The notes beneath the pieces are model-generated. The model ran no database searches, was not told the origin of the DNA, and saw nothing but the letters and a program-made list of their open reading frames with translations. Below, piece after piece: positions 1 through 6,795 of a stretch of DNA of 11,390 nt. The stretch is from JBLMYQ01 sp050258375. GTDB taxonomy: Bacteria > Bacillota > Clostridia > Acetivibrionales > UBA4821. The stretch covers positions 1 through 11,390 of the forward strand of contig JBLMYQ010000001.1 of the NCBI GenBank assembly GCA_050258375.1, written 5' to 3'. Both the position numbers and the translations under genes were made by a program. Position 1 is the first letter of the stretch; every line of letters starts with the position of its first letter.

Positions 1-43
1 GCTCTGTGATACTGAGAGTGCTAGACGTTAGGAGGTTATACAT

Positions 44-127
44 ATGGGAGCAATGAAAATTTGTAATGAACGGTTGTTTTTTGTGGTTAGTTATCACTTG
101 AGCCAAAAATCTGTAACAAGAAAATAA
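44..127 (+). CDS. Possible 27-residue peptide ORF, unrecognised
   Basis: A short ATG frame encodes 27 residues (starting MGAMKICNERLFF). It is preceded by a very good AGGAGG at 30-35 with 8-base spacing, which is the main reason to list it. The middle is hydrophobic (LFFVV) and the C-terminus basic (SVTRK). It ends 40 bases before the methyltransferase start. I recognise no family. It could be a leader peptide, the remnant 5' end of a lost gene, or chance. The strong ribosome site is seen directly; translation is inferred. Confidence 0.25.
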   Translation: MGAMKICNERLFFVVSYHLSQKSVTRK

Positions 128-167
128 ATAAGTTGATAGACTCCAGTTTAGGAAGGGAGAGCATGTT

Positions 168-794
168 TTGCTTGATAGTGAAGGTTTCGATATTTGGTCG
201 GAGGACTACGAGAAATATGTAGAACGAAGCTCAAAAGGATATCCATTTGAAGGTTATTATGATGTACTAAATTATATGTACAGTTTGATTGAAATTAAGG
301 ATGGTGCCAAAATTTTGGATATTGGTGTTGGTACAGGAATGCTGCCAAGCCAATTATATAAAGAAGGTTCCATTATTTATGGTATAGATTTTTCCGCTAA
401 GATGATTAAAATTGCTCAAGAAAAGATGCCAAAGGCGAAGTTTTATCAATGTGACTTCAAGAATGGTTTGCCAAATGAATTGATAGGTGAGAGGTTCAAC
501 TGTATTATCTCATCTTATGCAATTCACCATTTGAGCGATTATGAAAAAGTTAAATTTATTAAGCAACTTAGCAATATTCTCGACAATGACGGAAAGATAA
601 TAATTGGTGACGTTGCATTTGAGAATGAAGATAAATTTAAAAAGTGTAGAGAAAGAACGGGAGAAAGTTGGGACTGTGACGAAGTATATGTTATTGCAGA
701 TATAATTACTAAAAGATTAATGGATGTAAGATTAAGTGCTGCATATAAACAGATTTCGGAATGTGCTGGAGTGATGGAGATAATAAAGGGCTGA
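168..794 (+). CDS. Class I SAM-dependent methyltransferase
   Basis: A 208-residue cytoplasmic methyltransferase of the Rossmann class I fold. Motif I is ILDIGVGTG at residues 49-57, which binds SAM. The acidic end of beta-2 is YGID at 71-74, followed by MIKIAQEKMP, and the post-I strand ends at CDF 95-97. SSYAIHHLSD at 115-124 corresponds to motif IV, and GGK-like DGKIIIGDV at 141-149 to motif VI. Length is normal for stand-alone small-molecule methyltransferases and the C-terminus looks complete. The start is TTG at 168, with GGGAG at 155-159 giving about 8-base spacing; the nearby ATG at 163 is in another frame and closes early. The acceptor substrate cannot be read from sequence. It precedes the BtrH-like gene by 63 bases, so they may be co-transcribed. 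Confidence 0.9.
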   Translation: MLDSEGFDIWSEDYEKYVERSSKGYPFEGYYDVLNYMYSLIEIKDGAKILDIGVGTGMLPSQLYKEGSIIYGIDFSAKMIKIAQEKMPKAKFYQCDFKNGLPNELIGERFNCIISSYAIHHLSDYEKVKFIKQLSNILDNDGKIIIGDVAFENEDKFKKCRERTGESWDCDEVYVIADIITKRLMDVRLSAAYKQISECAGVMEIIKG

Positions 795-857
795 TATCCT
801 TCCTCATTTATTTCTAAGATGATAATAGTAATCATTTAAGGAGGTTAATTTAGAGCA

Positions 858-1838
858 ATGATTATTAATGATTTTTCTGGTTTTAATGGGCAACATTGCG
901 AAACAACAGCTACGGGAAGCCTTTTAAATTATATAGGTTTGGAGTTATCGGAACCTATGTTATTTGGTATCGGCGAAGGATTAGGCTTCATTTATTGGGA
1001 TATGAAGAATATGAATTTTCCTTTTATCGGTGGAAGGATAAAACCAGAATTTATAACAAGAAATATAGTAAATAATTTGGAATTACATATGGATGTTAAA
1101 GAAACATCATCGGTTAAGGCAGCATGGGATAATGTTAAAGGTTATATAGATAGTGGCATACCAGTTGGGTTGAAATTGGATGCTTACTATTTGGAGTACT
1201 TTACAAACAAATTTCATTTTGCAGCTCATTATGTAGCGATGTATGGTTATGACAAAGAATATGCTTATCTTGCTGATACGGTTCAGCAAGGAGGTTTGGT
1301 GAAATCAAGCCTAAAGAGTATAGAGATGGCTAGAAATGAAAGGGGAGCAATGTCTTCTCGAAACTTATCATATACCATAACTCAAACGAAAGAACTTCCC
1401 AAGTTTGAAGATATAATATTAAAAGCAATAAAAAGAAATGCTGAAGATTTTCTAAATCCACCAATAAAGAATATTGGGTATAAAGGAATCGAAAAATTAA
1501 GCAAAGAAATAAGAAATTGGTTTGAGAAAGGTAAAGATACGCCGGAGCACTTGAAAAGAACAGCTATATTGATGGAAAAGGCAGGAACAGGAGGGGCCAT
1601 TTTTAGAAATATATTTAGAGATTTTTTAAAAGAAAGCATGACAATAATTGAAAGTAAAAATTTGCAGAAAGCGTATAATTCTTTTTGTGACATTGCTCAG
1701 TATTGGGGCGAAGTTTCCAGCCTGATAGGAAAAGCTGGAGAAACAAACAACTCTTCATTTTTGAATGAGGCATCAGGTATAGTATTGGAATTATCAAAAA
1801 GGGAAAAAGAAGCAATGAGCTTGCTATTAGATATCTAA
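858..1838 (+). CDS. BtrH-like protein (BtrH_N papain-fold plus DUF4872)
   Basis: A 326-residue protein matching the butirosin biosynthesis protein H family. The N-terminal BtrH_N domain (about residues 1-150) begins with the diagnostic GQHCETTATGSLLNYIG, followed by SEPMLFGIGEGLGFIYW. Visible candidate triad residues are Cys14, His124 (in AAHYVAMYGYD) and Asp140 (LADT), as in papain/C39-like folds. The helical C-terminal half (about 160-320) fits DUF4872. Known: BtrH moves a gamma-Glu-aminobutyryl group from the carrier protein BtrI to ribostamycin. Inferred: this relative does thioester-dependent acyl transfer or amide hydrolysis in the cytoplasm. No acyl carrier protein or aminoglycoside gene is in view. 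The ATG at 858 is the first possible start after an in-frame TAA at 846; AAGGAGG at 838-844 lies a rather long 13 bases upstream. A C45 amidohydrolase follows 230 bases later. Confidence 0.88.
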   Translation: MIINDFSGFNGQHCETTATGSLLNYIGLELSEPMLFGIGEGLGFIYWDMKNMNFPFIGGRIKPEFITRNIVNNLELHMDVKETSSVKAAWDNVKGYIDSGIPVGLKLDAYYLEYFTNKFHFAAHYVAMYGYDKEYAYLADTVQQGGLVKSSLKSIEMARNERGAMSSRNLSYTITQTKELPKFEDIILKAIKRNAEDFLNPPIKNIGYKGIEKLSKEIRNWFEKGKDTPEHLKRTAILMEKAGTGGAIFRNIFRDFLKESMTIIESKNLQKAYNSFCDIAQYWGEVSSLIGKAGETNNSSFLNEASGIVLELSKREKEAMSLLLDI

Positions 1839-1974
1839 AAATTAAGGGAACTGATTTGAGGTAAAGGAAGGATATCATATAACAATACACTTTTGTATAG
1901 GTATTAAAGAAGCGAACCTCGAAGAAGTGCGAAATTGGTAAATTGTTTAATATATTATTGCGGAGGTTAAAACA

Positions 1975-2055
1975 ATGAGCAATGAATTTATAAATTTAAC
2001 CATTGACAATATTGAAAATTAGCATTTGTGTTGTAAAAAATATCATGTTATATAG
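1975..2055 (+). pseudogene. Remnant N-terminus of a YoaP-like GNAT acetyltransferase
   Basis: An ATG with GGAGG at 1962-1966 (8-base spacing) opens 15 codons reading MSNEFINLTIDNIEN, then TAG at 2020-2022, then in frame HLCC, then a changed frame. From memory of the family, YoaP-type GNAT proteins begin with a pattern like ITxENIEKEHxCCAISDKK. The TAG falls exactly where the Glu of the ENEH block belongs, and after CC a one-base shift restores an ISxx-like reading. So this looks like a gene start with its ribosome site intact, a nonsense mutation, a frameshift, and the rest (over 200 codons) deleted. The 15-residue peptide could still be made. The family match is by eye only. Confidence 0.5.
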
Positions 2056-2068
2056 GAGTTATAAATAA

Positions 2069-3118
2069 ATGTATCATCCGCGATTTAAAGGCAACCATTA
2101 TCTGATGGGGCAGAAAATGGGGAATATATTCAAGAAATCTAATGCTCAGTTTCCAATTAAACTTGACTCGTTTCAAGCTAAATTTGGCAAAGAAAGTGGA
2201 ATCTTGTTAAGAAAGTTTTTTCCCGAAGCATCAGAGGAAATTAAAGGTATTACTGATGCAATAGGATATGATAATGAATTATTTACTGCTTGGATGATGT
2301 GTATGGGATGCTGCCTGGATATAGACGATGGCAATTGTGTAGAAATAAGAGGCTGTACAGCATTCAGCTTTATACATAATAATCAAGTCTATTATGCTAG
2401 AGATAACGACTTGCCGCCATTTTTAAAGGATATAAGCAAAAGTGTTTATTATGAACCCGAAAATAAGATTAGCTTTATTCTAAATACCTCATCCTTTATC
2501 AATGGAGAAGAAGGAATAAACCAATATGGATTGGTTGTGGCTATGACTTTTGTTTTACCCAAAATAGAAGAAATAAAACCAGGTTTAAATTCAGTATTTT
2601 TAGTTCGCTATATTCTGGAAAATTGTAAAAATGTTAATGAAGGTATCGAAGCCCTGAACAAATTACCGATTGCTTCAAGTTGTAATATATTATTAACGGA
2701 TGTTAGTGGAAAAATGGTAGTTGTAGAATGTAATCCAATGAATATACATATAAGATATCCGGAAAAAGATAAAATGGGTAATGATTTTATTATTACGGTA
2801 AATCATTTTTCATCAAAAGAAATGTGGAAGCATGATGCAAGCGATCGAAATGTTTATTTCTCAGAAGCAAGGTATCAAACTGCATATGATGCATTAAAGA
2901 ACATTGATTACAATGATGGAGTTGAGCATGCTAAAAGTATTCTAAGCGGAAAACATGGATTTATGTGTCAATACGGTAAAGAACTAAATTTTGAAACTAT
3001 TTGGTCATCGGTATTTGATGTGACAAATGGTAAAGTATTTAGGTCAGAGGGTAATCCTCAAAAAGTAAAATATATTGAAGATAAACGTTTTTCAAATATT
3101 ATAAAATACGGCGCATAA
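2069..3118 (+). CDS. C45-family autoproteolytic acyltransferase/amidohydrolase
   Basis: A 349-residue Ntn-hydrolase of the acyl-CoA:6-aminopenicillanate acyltransferase (AAT, peptidase C45) type. Family members are precursors that cleave themselves before a cysteine, which becomes the nucleophile. Here that is Cys96 in RGCTAFSF, after a propeptide-like region with the usual N-terminus (FKGNHYLMGQKMG). Also seen are YYARDNDLP at 108-116, GINQYGLVVAMTFV at about 150-163, NILLTDVSGKMVVVECNP in the later beta sheet, and VNHFSS. All fit an intact enzyme. Known members hydrolyse or transfer acyl groups on amides; the substrate here is unknown. No signal peptide is seen, so it is probably cytoplasmic. 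ATG 2069 has AGGAG at 2054-2058 with 10-base spacing. It follows the BtrH-like gene and the YoaP-like remnant. Confidence 0.9.
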   Translation: MYHPRFKGNHYLMGQKMGNIFKKSNAQFPIKLDSFQAKFGKESGILLRKFFPEASEEIKGITDAIGYDNELFTAWMMCMGCCLDIDDGNCVEIRGCTAFSFIHNNQVYYARDNDLPPFLKDISKSVYYEPENKISFILNTSSFINGEEGINQYGLVVAMTFVLPKIEEIKPGLNSVFLVRYILENCKNVNEGIEALNKLPIASSCNILLTDVSGKMVVVECNPMNIHIRYPEKDKMGNDFIITVNHFSSKEMWKHDASDRNVYFSEARYQTAYDALKNIDYNDGVEHAKSILSGKHGFMCQYGKELNFETIWSSVFDVTNGKVFRSEGNPQKVKYIEDKRFSNIIKYGA

Positions 3119-3139
3119 CAACGCATTCTCTTAATCAGG

Positions 3140-3163
3140 TGCAGGAGACTGTAACGTCCTGCA
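3140..3163 (+). terminator. GC-rich hairpin after the C45 gene
   Basis: TGCAGGA at 3140-3146 pairs perfectly with TCCTGCA at 3157-3163 around a 10-base loop. It lies 22 bases after the C45 stop codon, where a terminator would be expected, and is much richer in GC than its surroundings. There is no clear T run after it, so an intrinsic terminator is only possible. No other feature is evident in the 139-base gap. Confidence 0.3.
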
Positions 3164-3257
3164 GCGGGTTTAGTAAGAATAGCTTTGAAGCATTAATAAA
3201 GGATAACTGTTTTCGCGATTACTTATTTTATATAGTAAAAGTTTTGAGAGGTAGCCT

Positions 3258-3878
3258 ATGTTTAAGCTGTATCAAACTAAAATACTTCCATACTTTATGA
3301 ACAAAATTATTGGCAAGGATGAAATTATGAAACACCGTTGCCATACACTTAAAAATGCAAAAGGTGAAATTTTAGAAATAGGTATTGGCACTGGGTTAAA
3401 TCTGAACCTTTATCCCAATGAGGTAACAGAGATAACAGCTATTGACCCATTTATAAGAGAGCTGCCCCAAACCAAAATTTTTGTAAAGTTATATCCCGAT
3501 ATTGCTGAAAAAATGCATTTTCAAGATGATTCCTTTGATACAGTAGTTAGTATGTTTACTCTTTGCAGCGTACAGAACATGGATGCAGTTTTGGCAGAGA
3601 TTGCCCGAGTATTAAAACCAAATGGCAGATTTATATTTTTGGAGCATGGTAGAGCTACTACAAAATTTATCCGTGGTATTCAAATACTGGTCAACCCATT
3701 TTTCAATCTGTTCGCTTGTGGATGTAACATCACAAGAAATTATGAAAAAGCATTGATGAAAGCGGGGTTTATTATAAATCAATATCAGGTATATCGTGCA
3801 TCAATATTTCCTAAAGTAATAGCAGGTTACCTATATGAGGGGGTGGCTGTAAATGAAGTTGACAAAAGCTATTTATAA
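3258..3878 (+). CDS. METTL7/UbiE-like SAM-dependent methyltransferase
   Basis: A 206-residue class I methyltransferase. Motif I is EILEIGIGTGLNLNLYP at about 37-53, the acidic residue after beta-2 is Asp63 (TAIDPF), and DDSFDTVVSMFTLCSV at 90-105 leads into ARVLKPNGRFIFLEHGR at 116-132. The LEIGIGTGLNLxxYP and FLEHGR blocks, the ACGCNITRNYE segment and a GFIINQ strand are the pattern of the METTL7 (TMT1) and bacterial UbiE-like group. Human METTL7A/B are membrane-associated thiol methyltransferases; whether this bacterial protein acts on thiols is inference. The first 15 residues are amphipathic or hydrophobic (LYQTKILPYFM), which could favour membrane contact. GAGAGG lies just upstream of ATG 3258. 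The last 26 bases overlap the ATC hydrolase gene, so the two are translationally coupled. Confidence 0.88.
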   Translation: MFKLYQTKILPYFMNKIIGKDEIMKHRCHTLKNAKGEILEIGIGTGLNLNLYPNEVTEITAIDPFIRELPQTKIFVKLYPDIAEKMHFQDDSFDTVVSMFTLCSVQNMDAVLAEIARVLKPNGRFIFLEHGRATTKFIRGIQILVNPFFNLFACGCNITRNYEKALMKAGFIINQYQVYRASIFPKVIAGYLYEGVAVNEVDKSYL

Positions 3879-4515
3879 CTTAGTTATGGCTCGATCTAAG
3901 AAAGTTATTACTCAAAAATATGGTATTGATTTTTGGAGAGGATTTAAAACCCGCTCTAATGTGCAACTCTTAAAAATACTTTCTAAAGCTCCTGATATTG
4001 GTAATAGCATTTTTGCATTCAATTATGATTTTTGTCCTGCCTATATTGCATGGTATAAGGCTTTTATGGAACTCGGGTTATCCAGTGATGAAGCATGTAA
4101 AGAAATTTGGATAATGAACGAAAGACTTGTTACCATAATTCCTAAATGGCTGATGGCAATGTCGGTAAAAACATATATTGGTGGTTTTAGAAAAAAAGCG
4201 GCACAACATGAGCAAAGGCAAAAAGCCAATAGCCTACATCCATATGATTGGAAATTTGTATATCGTGAAATTAATGAAAATACCTTTGAACTAGATATTA
4301 CAGAGTGTGGTATGCTAAAGCTTAGCCAAGATTTTGACGCAATGGGAATGTATCCAGCAGTATGCAGAATGGATTATTTATTTTCTCACTATATGGGTAA
4401 CGGATTCGAACGAACTAAAACCCTAGGTGATGGTGATGATTTTTGCAACTGTAGATATCATATTGTTGGAAGTTGCGACTGGTCACCGGAAAAAGGATTT
4501 GAAGACAGAAAGTAG
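3853..4515 (+). CDS. L-2-amino-thiazoline-4-carboxylate hydrolase family protein
   Basis: A 220-residue protein of the ATC hydrolase family. The named Pseudomonas enzyme opens the thiazoline ring of ATC on the way to L-cysteine; most Firmicute homologues have unproven function. Conserved blocks seen: FNYDFCPAYIAWY at 56-68, ITECGMLKLSQDF at 149-161, PAVCRMDYL at 168-176, and GFERTKTLGDGDDFCNCRY at 184-202. The conserved Cys152, Cys171, Cys198 and Cys200 with Asp174 and Arg187 suggest a metal- or thiol-based active site (inference). Length is complete for the family. ATG 3853 lies inside the end of the upstream methyltransferase gene, with GAGGGGG ending at 3843 (9-base spacing). The coupling suggests the two enzymes act on the same or successive small sulfur compounds. 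Confidence 0.87.
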   Translation: MKLTKAIYNLVMARSKKVITQKYGIDFWRGFKTRSNVQLLKILSKAPDIGNSIFAFNYDFCPAYIAWYKAFMELGLSSDEACKEIWIMNERLVTIIPKWLMAMSVKTYIGGFRKKAAQHEQRQKANSLHPYDWKFVYREINENTFELDITECGMLKLSQDFDAMGMYPAVCRMDYLFSHYMGNGFERTKTLGDGDDFCNCRYHIVGSCDWSPEKGFEDRK

Positions 4516-4516
4516 C

Positions 4517-4753
4517 TGGGGACACCAAGAGTGCAAGGTGTTATATGGCATGGGAAGTAAGGGACATCTCATTCATGGAACGGTTTTCTTTGAAGGATAA
4601 GAAGGAGAGAAAAAATATGTTATTCAAGTTGACGGAACCATTTTCAAAAATAATTATGCATCAGCAAATACTATTATAAATAATGGTGGAGTTTTAGAAA
4701 ACGAGGTTATTGAGGAAGAGAAAATTAAACAAAGATATTGGATTACTTTATAA
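4517..4753 (+). pseudogene. Possible decayed coding sequence, family not recognised
   Basis: One frame reads protein-like sequence, including the stretches CKVLYGMGSKGHLIHGTVFFEG and, after a TAA at 4598-4600, KKYVIQVDGTIFKNNYASAN and NNGGVLENEVIEEEKIKQRY, ending at TAA 4751-4753. The composition is balanced and unlike random AT-rich translation. There is no start codon with a convincing ribosome site for the whole frame. A separate 20-codon ATG ORF at 4617 follows AAGGAG but is in another frame. I read this as the tail of an old gene broken by a stop, but chance openness is possible. It fills the 281-base gap before the secreted protein. Confidence 0.35.
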
Positions 4754-4796
4754 TTTTAATCAAAATATTGAAATTTATAGAAGGGGAGCATGAAGA

Positions 4797-5261
4797 ATGA
4801 TTTTATCTATTATTAATACGAGAAAAAAGAAAGCAGTAGTTACAATTTTATTACTTTTGTTTATTGGAATTATAGCTACAGGGATGACAGTAGCAAATGC
4901 ACATTTTAAAAAGGATTATATTGAGGATAGTTTTTTTCAATCAGTAAATTATGACCCTTCAAAAAATTTATTAAGTTTTACTATACCTAATAAAATACCT
5001 GAAGGTTATAGATTTTATCTTCATGTCAGTGGACGTATATTCATGGGAAATAAGTCAAATGGTATGAGCTTTCATGCTTTTGACAAAGAAAGCCAAAGTA
5101 ATGCTTGGGAAAAGGGGAAAACATATACTTATTCTTTAAAATCTGAAAGTTTAGATGAATGTTTGCTGGTTTTTGGTCTCATAGATAAGAATAATCATGA
5201 ACATTTATACGCAATTCATATTTCTGCTGATGGAACAAAAAGTATTGAAAATACGGATTAA
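4797..5261 (+). CDS. Small secreted or membrane-anchored protein, unknown function
   Basis: A 154-residue protein with a clear Sec signal: basic RKKK at 9-12, hydrophobic core about 13-30, and VANA at 32-35, a good signal peptidase I site giving a mature protein from His36. There is no lipobox cysteine. The mature part (about 119 residues) has alternating strand-like segments (LLSFTIPNKIPEGYRFYLHV, TYTYSLKSES, CLLVFGLID, LYAIHISADG), suggesting a small beta-sandwich domain. I do not recognise the family. ATG 4797 has AAGGGGAG at 4781-4788 with about 8-base spacing. A strong terminator follows 25 bases after the stop, so it closes a transcription unit. Confidence 0.83.
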   Translation: MILSIINTRKKKAVVTILLLLFIGIIATGMTVANAHFKKDYIEDSFFQSVNYDPSKNLLSFTIPNKIPEGYRFYLHVSGRIFMGNKSNGMSFHAFDKESQSNAWEKGKTYTYSLKSESLDECLLVFGLIDKNNHEHLYAIHISADGTKSIENTD

Positions 5262-5286
5262 TCTATTCCATGAGTGCAAGACATTA

Positions 5287-5324
5287 AAAGAAAAAGAAGG
5301 TTCACAATAACCTTCTTTTTCTTT
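5287..5324. terminator. Bidirectional rho-independent terminator
   Basis: A perfect 16-bp stem, AAAGAAAAAGAAGGTT (5287-5302) with AACCTTCTTTTTCTTT (5309-5324), encloses a 6-base loop. The A-rich left arm and T-rich right arm give a T tract in either direction. It ends the secreted-protein gene on the + strand and would also end a minus-strand gene whose stop codon is 13 bases away. Confidence 0.85.
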
Positions 5325-5337
5325 AATATAAAAAATA

Positions 5338-5487
5338 TCAATCCCAATATGCTTTAGCATCCTGGTACTCAGGGTAGTTTTCTCTTGCCCAAAGTTCGGC
5401 GTCTTTCCACTGCTCATCGTGCTTTATTTTCGAGGATTCAAATGATGATGGATTAGAATGATTTACTTCAACGCTTTCCTTGTAATT
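5338..5487 (-). pseudogene. 3' remnant of a minus-strand gene
   Basis: On the minus strand a frame is open from an upstream TAA (5488-5490) to TGA (plus-strand TCA at 5338-5340). It encodes 49 residues ending in HDEQWKDAELWAREN and YPEYQDAKAYWD. The Trp-, Tyr- and acid-rich tail is strongly protein-like. Its stop sits 13 bases from the bidirectional terminator, as expected for a real gene end. There is no ATG, GTG or TTG in frame with a ribosome site. AAGGAAAG followed by TTG lies at the right place but one frame off, so a frameshift or 5' deletion is likely. I do not recognise the family. It could also be a small intact gene with a non-standard start. Confidence 0.5.
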
Positions 5488-5674
5488 TTACTATAGGTAA
5501 AATAATTTATCAATAGCCCCTTTGTAAATATGTGTAAATAGCCACTTCCGCAAGAATGCTAGACACTAATAAAAGAAGAATGATACAATAGAATTGGCAA
5601 AAAGCGGTAAGTATAGTACCGCATGCGAAAAGCAAGGTCGTCACATTATTATACGCCGGAGTCAAGTATAGCAA
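5488..5674. promoter_or_regulatory. Non-coding stretch with promoter-like elements and dyad
   Basis: I see no gene here. It holds two TGTAAATA copies at 5523-5530 and 5533-5540 (10-base period), a promoter-like TAGACA (5560-5565) and TACAAT (5584-5589) with 18-base spacing, and a dyad GCGGTA (5604-5609) / TACCGC (5617-5622). The dyad would be about 15 bases past the -10 box, a position suited to an operator or an early RNA hairpin. The region is less AT-rich than the neighbouring genes. Confidence 0.35.
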
Positions 5675-5704
5675 TTGTTTGCGAGGTCATTTCAAAATTA
5701 TAAT
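5675..5704 (+). promoter_or_regulatory. Likely sigma-A promoter of the pdxA operon
   Basis: TTGTTT at 5675-5680 and a perfect TATAAT at 5699-5704 are separated by 18 bases. Transcription would start near 5711, giving a 5' leader of about 45 bases before ATG 5758. The only other candidate upstream is the weaker TAGACA/TACAAT pair near 5560-5589. Confidence 0.5.
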
Positions 5705-5757
5705 AATAGAATAGGGGAATAAAACATCATAAGCTTATTCAATGGAGGCAACGGTCA

Positions 5758-6795
5758 ATGGAAAGAAGTATAATTGGAATACCTATAGGTGATCCTTCTG
5801 GGATAGGACCAGAAATTGTTTTAAAAGCTTTGAATAATAAAGAACTATACTATATTTGCAAACCGTTAGTTATAGGAAGTGTAGAAGTAATAAGAATAAT
5901 TTCTAATACTATTGATTCTCCGCTTAAATTAAATGTTATTACAAAACCAGAACAAGGCAAATATAAATATGGCATTATTGATATTATTTCAATTAACAAT
6001 ATTGATATTAACTTATTAAAATATGGCGAGGTGCAAGCTGAAGCAGGCAAAGCAGCTTATGAGTATATTGAAAAAACGGCTGAATTAGCAAATAAAGGTC
6101 AAATAAATGCAATAGCAACAGCACCAATTAATAAAGAGGCTATAAGAGCTGCAAACGTAAAATTCGTTGGTCATACAGAAATGCTAGCAGATCTAACAAA
6201 AACTGAAGATCCGTTAACTATGTTCCAAGTTTATAATATGAGGGTATTTTTTTTATCAAGGCATATTGCTTTAAAAGAGGCGTGTAATATTGTAAAAAAA
6301 GATAAAATATTAAAATATATTGAAAGGTGTAGTGAAGCTTTAAATAGGCTTGGGCTTGAAAAAAGGTTCATTGCAGTAGCAGGATTAAATCCACATAATG
6401 GTGAACATGGACTTTTTGGAGATGAAGAGGTTAAGGAAATTGAACCGGCTGTAAAAGAGGCAAAAGCAAAAGGGTTAGATGTAGAAGGTCCGGTACCAGC
6501 AGATTCGGTATTCTATCAGGCATTAAAGGGGAAATATGATGCGGTATTATCTTTATATCATGACCAAGGGCATATAGCTACCAAGACAGTTGATTTTGAG
6601 AAGACGATATCTCTAACAATAGGAATGCCATTTATCAGGACATCAGTTGATCATGGGACAGCTTTTGATATTGCAGGAAAAGGTGTAGCTAGTAGTGTTA
6701 GTATGGAAGAGGCAATAAAACTTGCAGCAGAATATAGTTTTACATATGAAGTAAAGCCTAAATTAATAAAGAATGATAAGGAGCTAGGATATTGA
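5758..6795 (+). CDS. pdxA: PdxA2-type 4-phospho-hydroxyacid dehydrogenase
   Basis: A 345-residue NAD-dependent, metal-dependent dehydrogenase of the PdxA family. The N-terminal PIGDPSGIGPEI at 9-20 is the family signature. The three metal-ligand histidines are His139 (VGHTEM), His213 (LNPHNGEHG) and His268 (LYHDQGH). PdxA proper acts in pyridoxal phosphate synthesis on 4-phosphohydroxy-L-threonine. The variant YHDQGHIATK and SVDHGTAFDIAGKG are what I expect of the PdxA2 subgroup, which oxidises D-threonate or D-erythronate 4-phosphate in four-carbon acid sugar catabolism. A DUF1537 kinase should then supply the substrate, but none is in the window, so the assignment to pathway is inference. 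ATG 5758 has GGAGG at 5744-5748 (9-base spacing). Its TGA overlaps the TTG start of the next gene. Confidence 0.9.
   Translation: MERSIIGIPIGDPSGIGPEIVLKALNNKELYYICKPLVIGSVEVIRIISNTIDSPLKLNVITKPEQGKYKYGIIDIISINNIDINLLKYGEVQAEAGKAAYEYIEKTAELANKGQINAIATAPINKEAIRAANVKFVGHTEMLADLTKTEDPLTMFQVYNMRVFFLSRHIALKEACNIVKKDKILKYIERCSEALNRLGLEKRFIAVAGLNPHNGEHGLFGDEEVKEIEPAVKEAKAKGLDVEGPVPADSVFYQALKGKYDAVLSLYHDQGHIATKTVDFEKTISLTIGMPFIRTSVDHGTAFDIAGKGVASSVSMEEAIKLAAEYSFTYEVKPKLIKNDKELGY

Noticed and set aside
1855..1941. Open frame reading GYHITIHFCIGIKEANLEEV with no start codon between the BtrH-like and YoaP-like reading frames
   Set aside because: Only 28 codons between two stops, no ATG/GTG/TTG with a ribosome site, and no recognised family. 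It could be another remnant but the evidence is too thin.
1..3118. RiPP or lanthipeptide cluster around the BtrH-like and C45 proteins
   Set aside because: No precursor peptide with a leader/core pattern, no LanM/YcaO/radical SAM enzyme and no peptide exporter is in the window; the small ORFs do not look like precursors.
4617..4679. 20-codon ATG ORF with AAGGAG upstream
   Set aside because: Short, unrecognised, and in a different frame from the more protein-like reading of the same bases.
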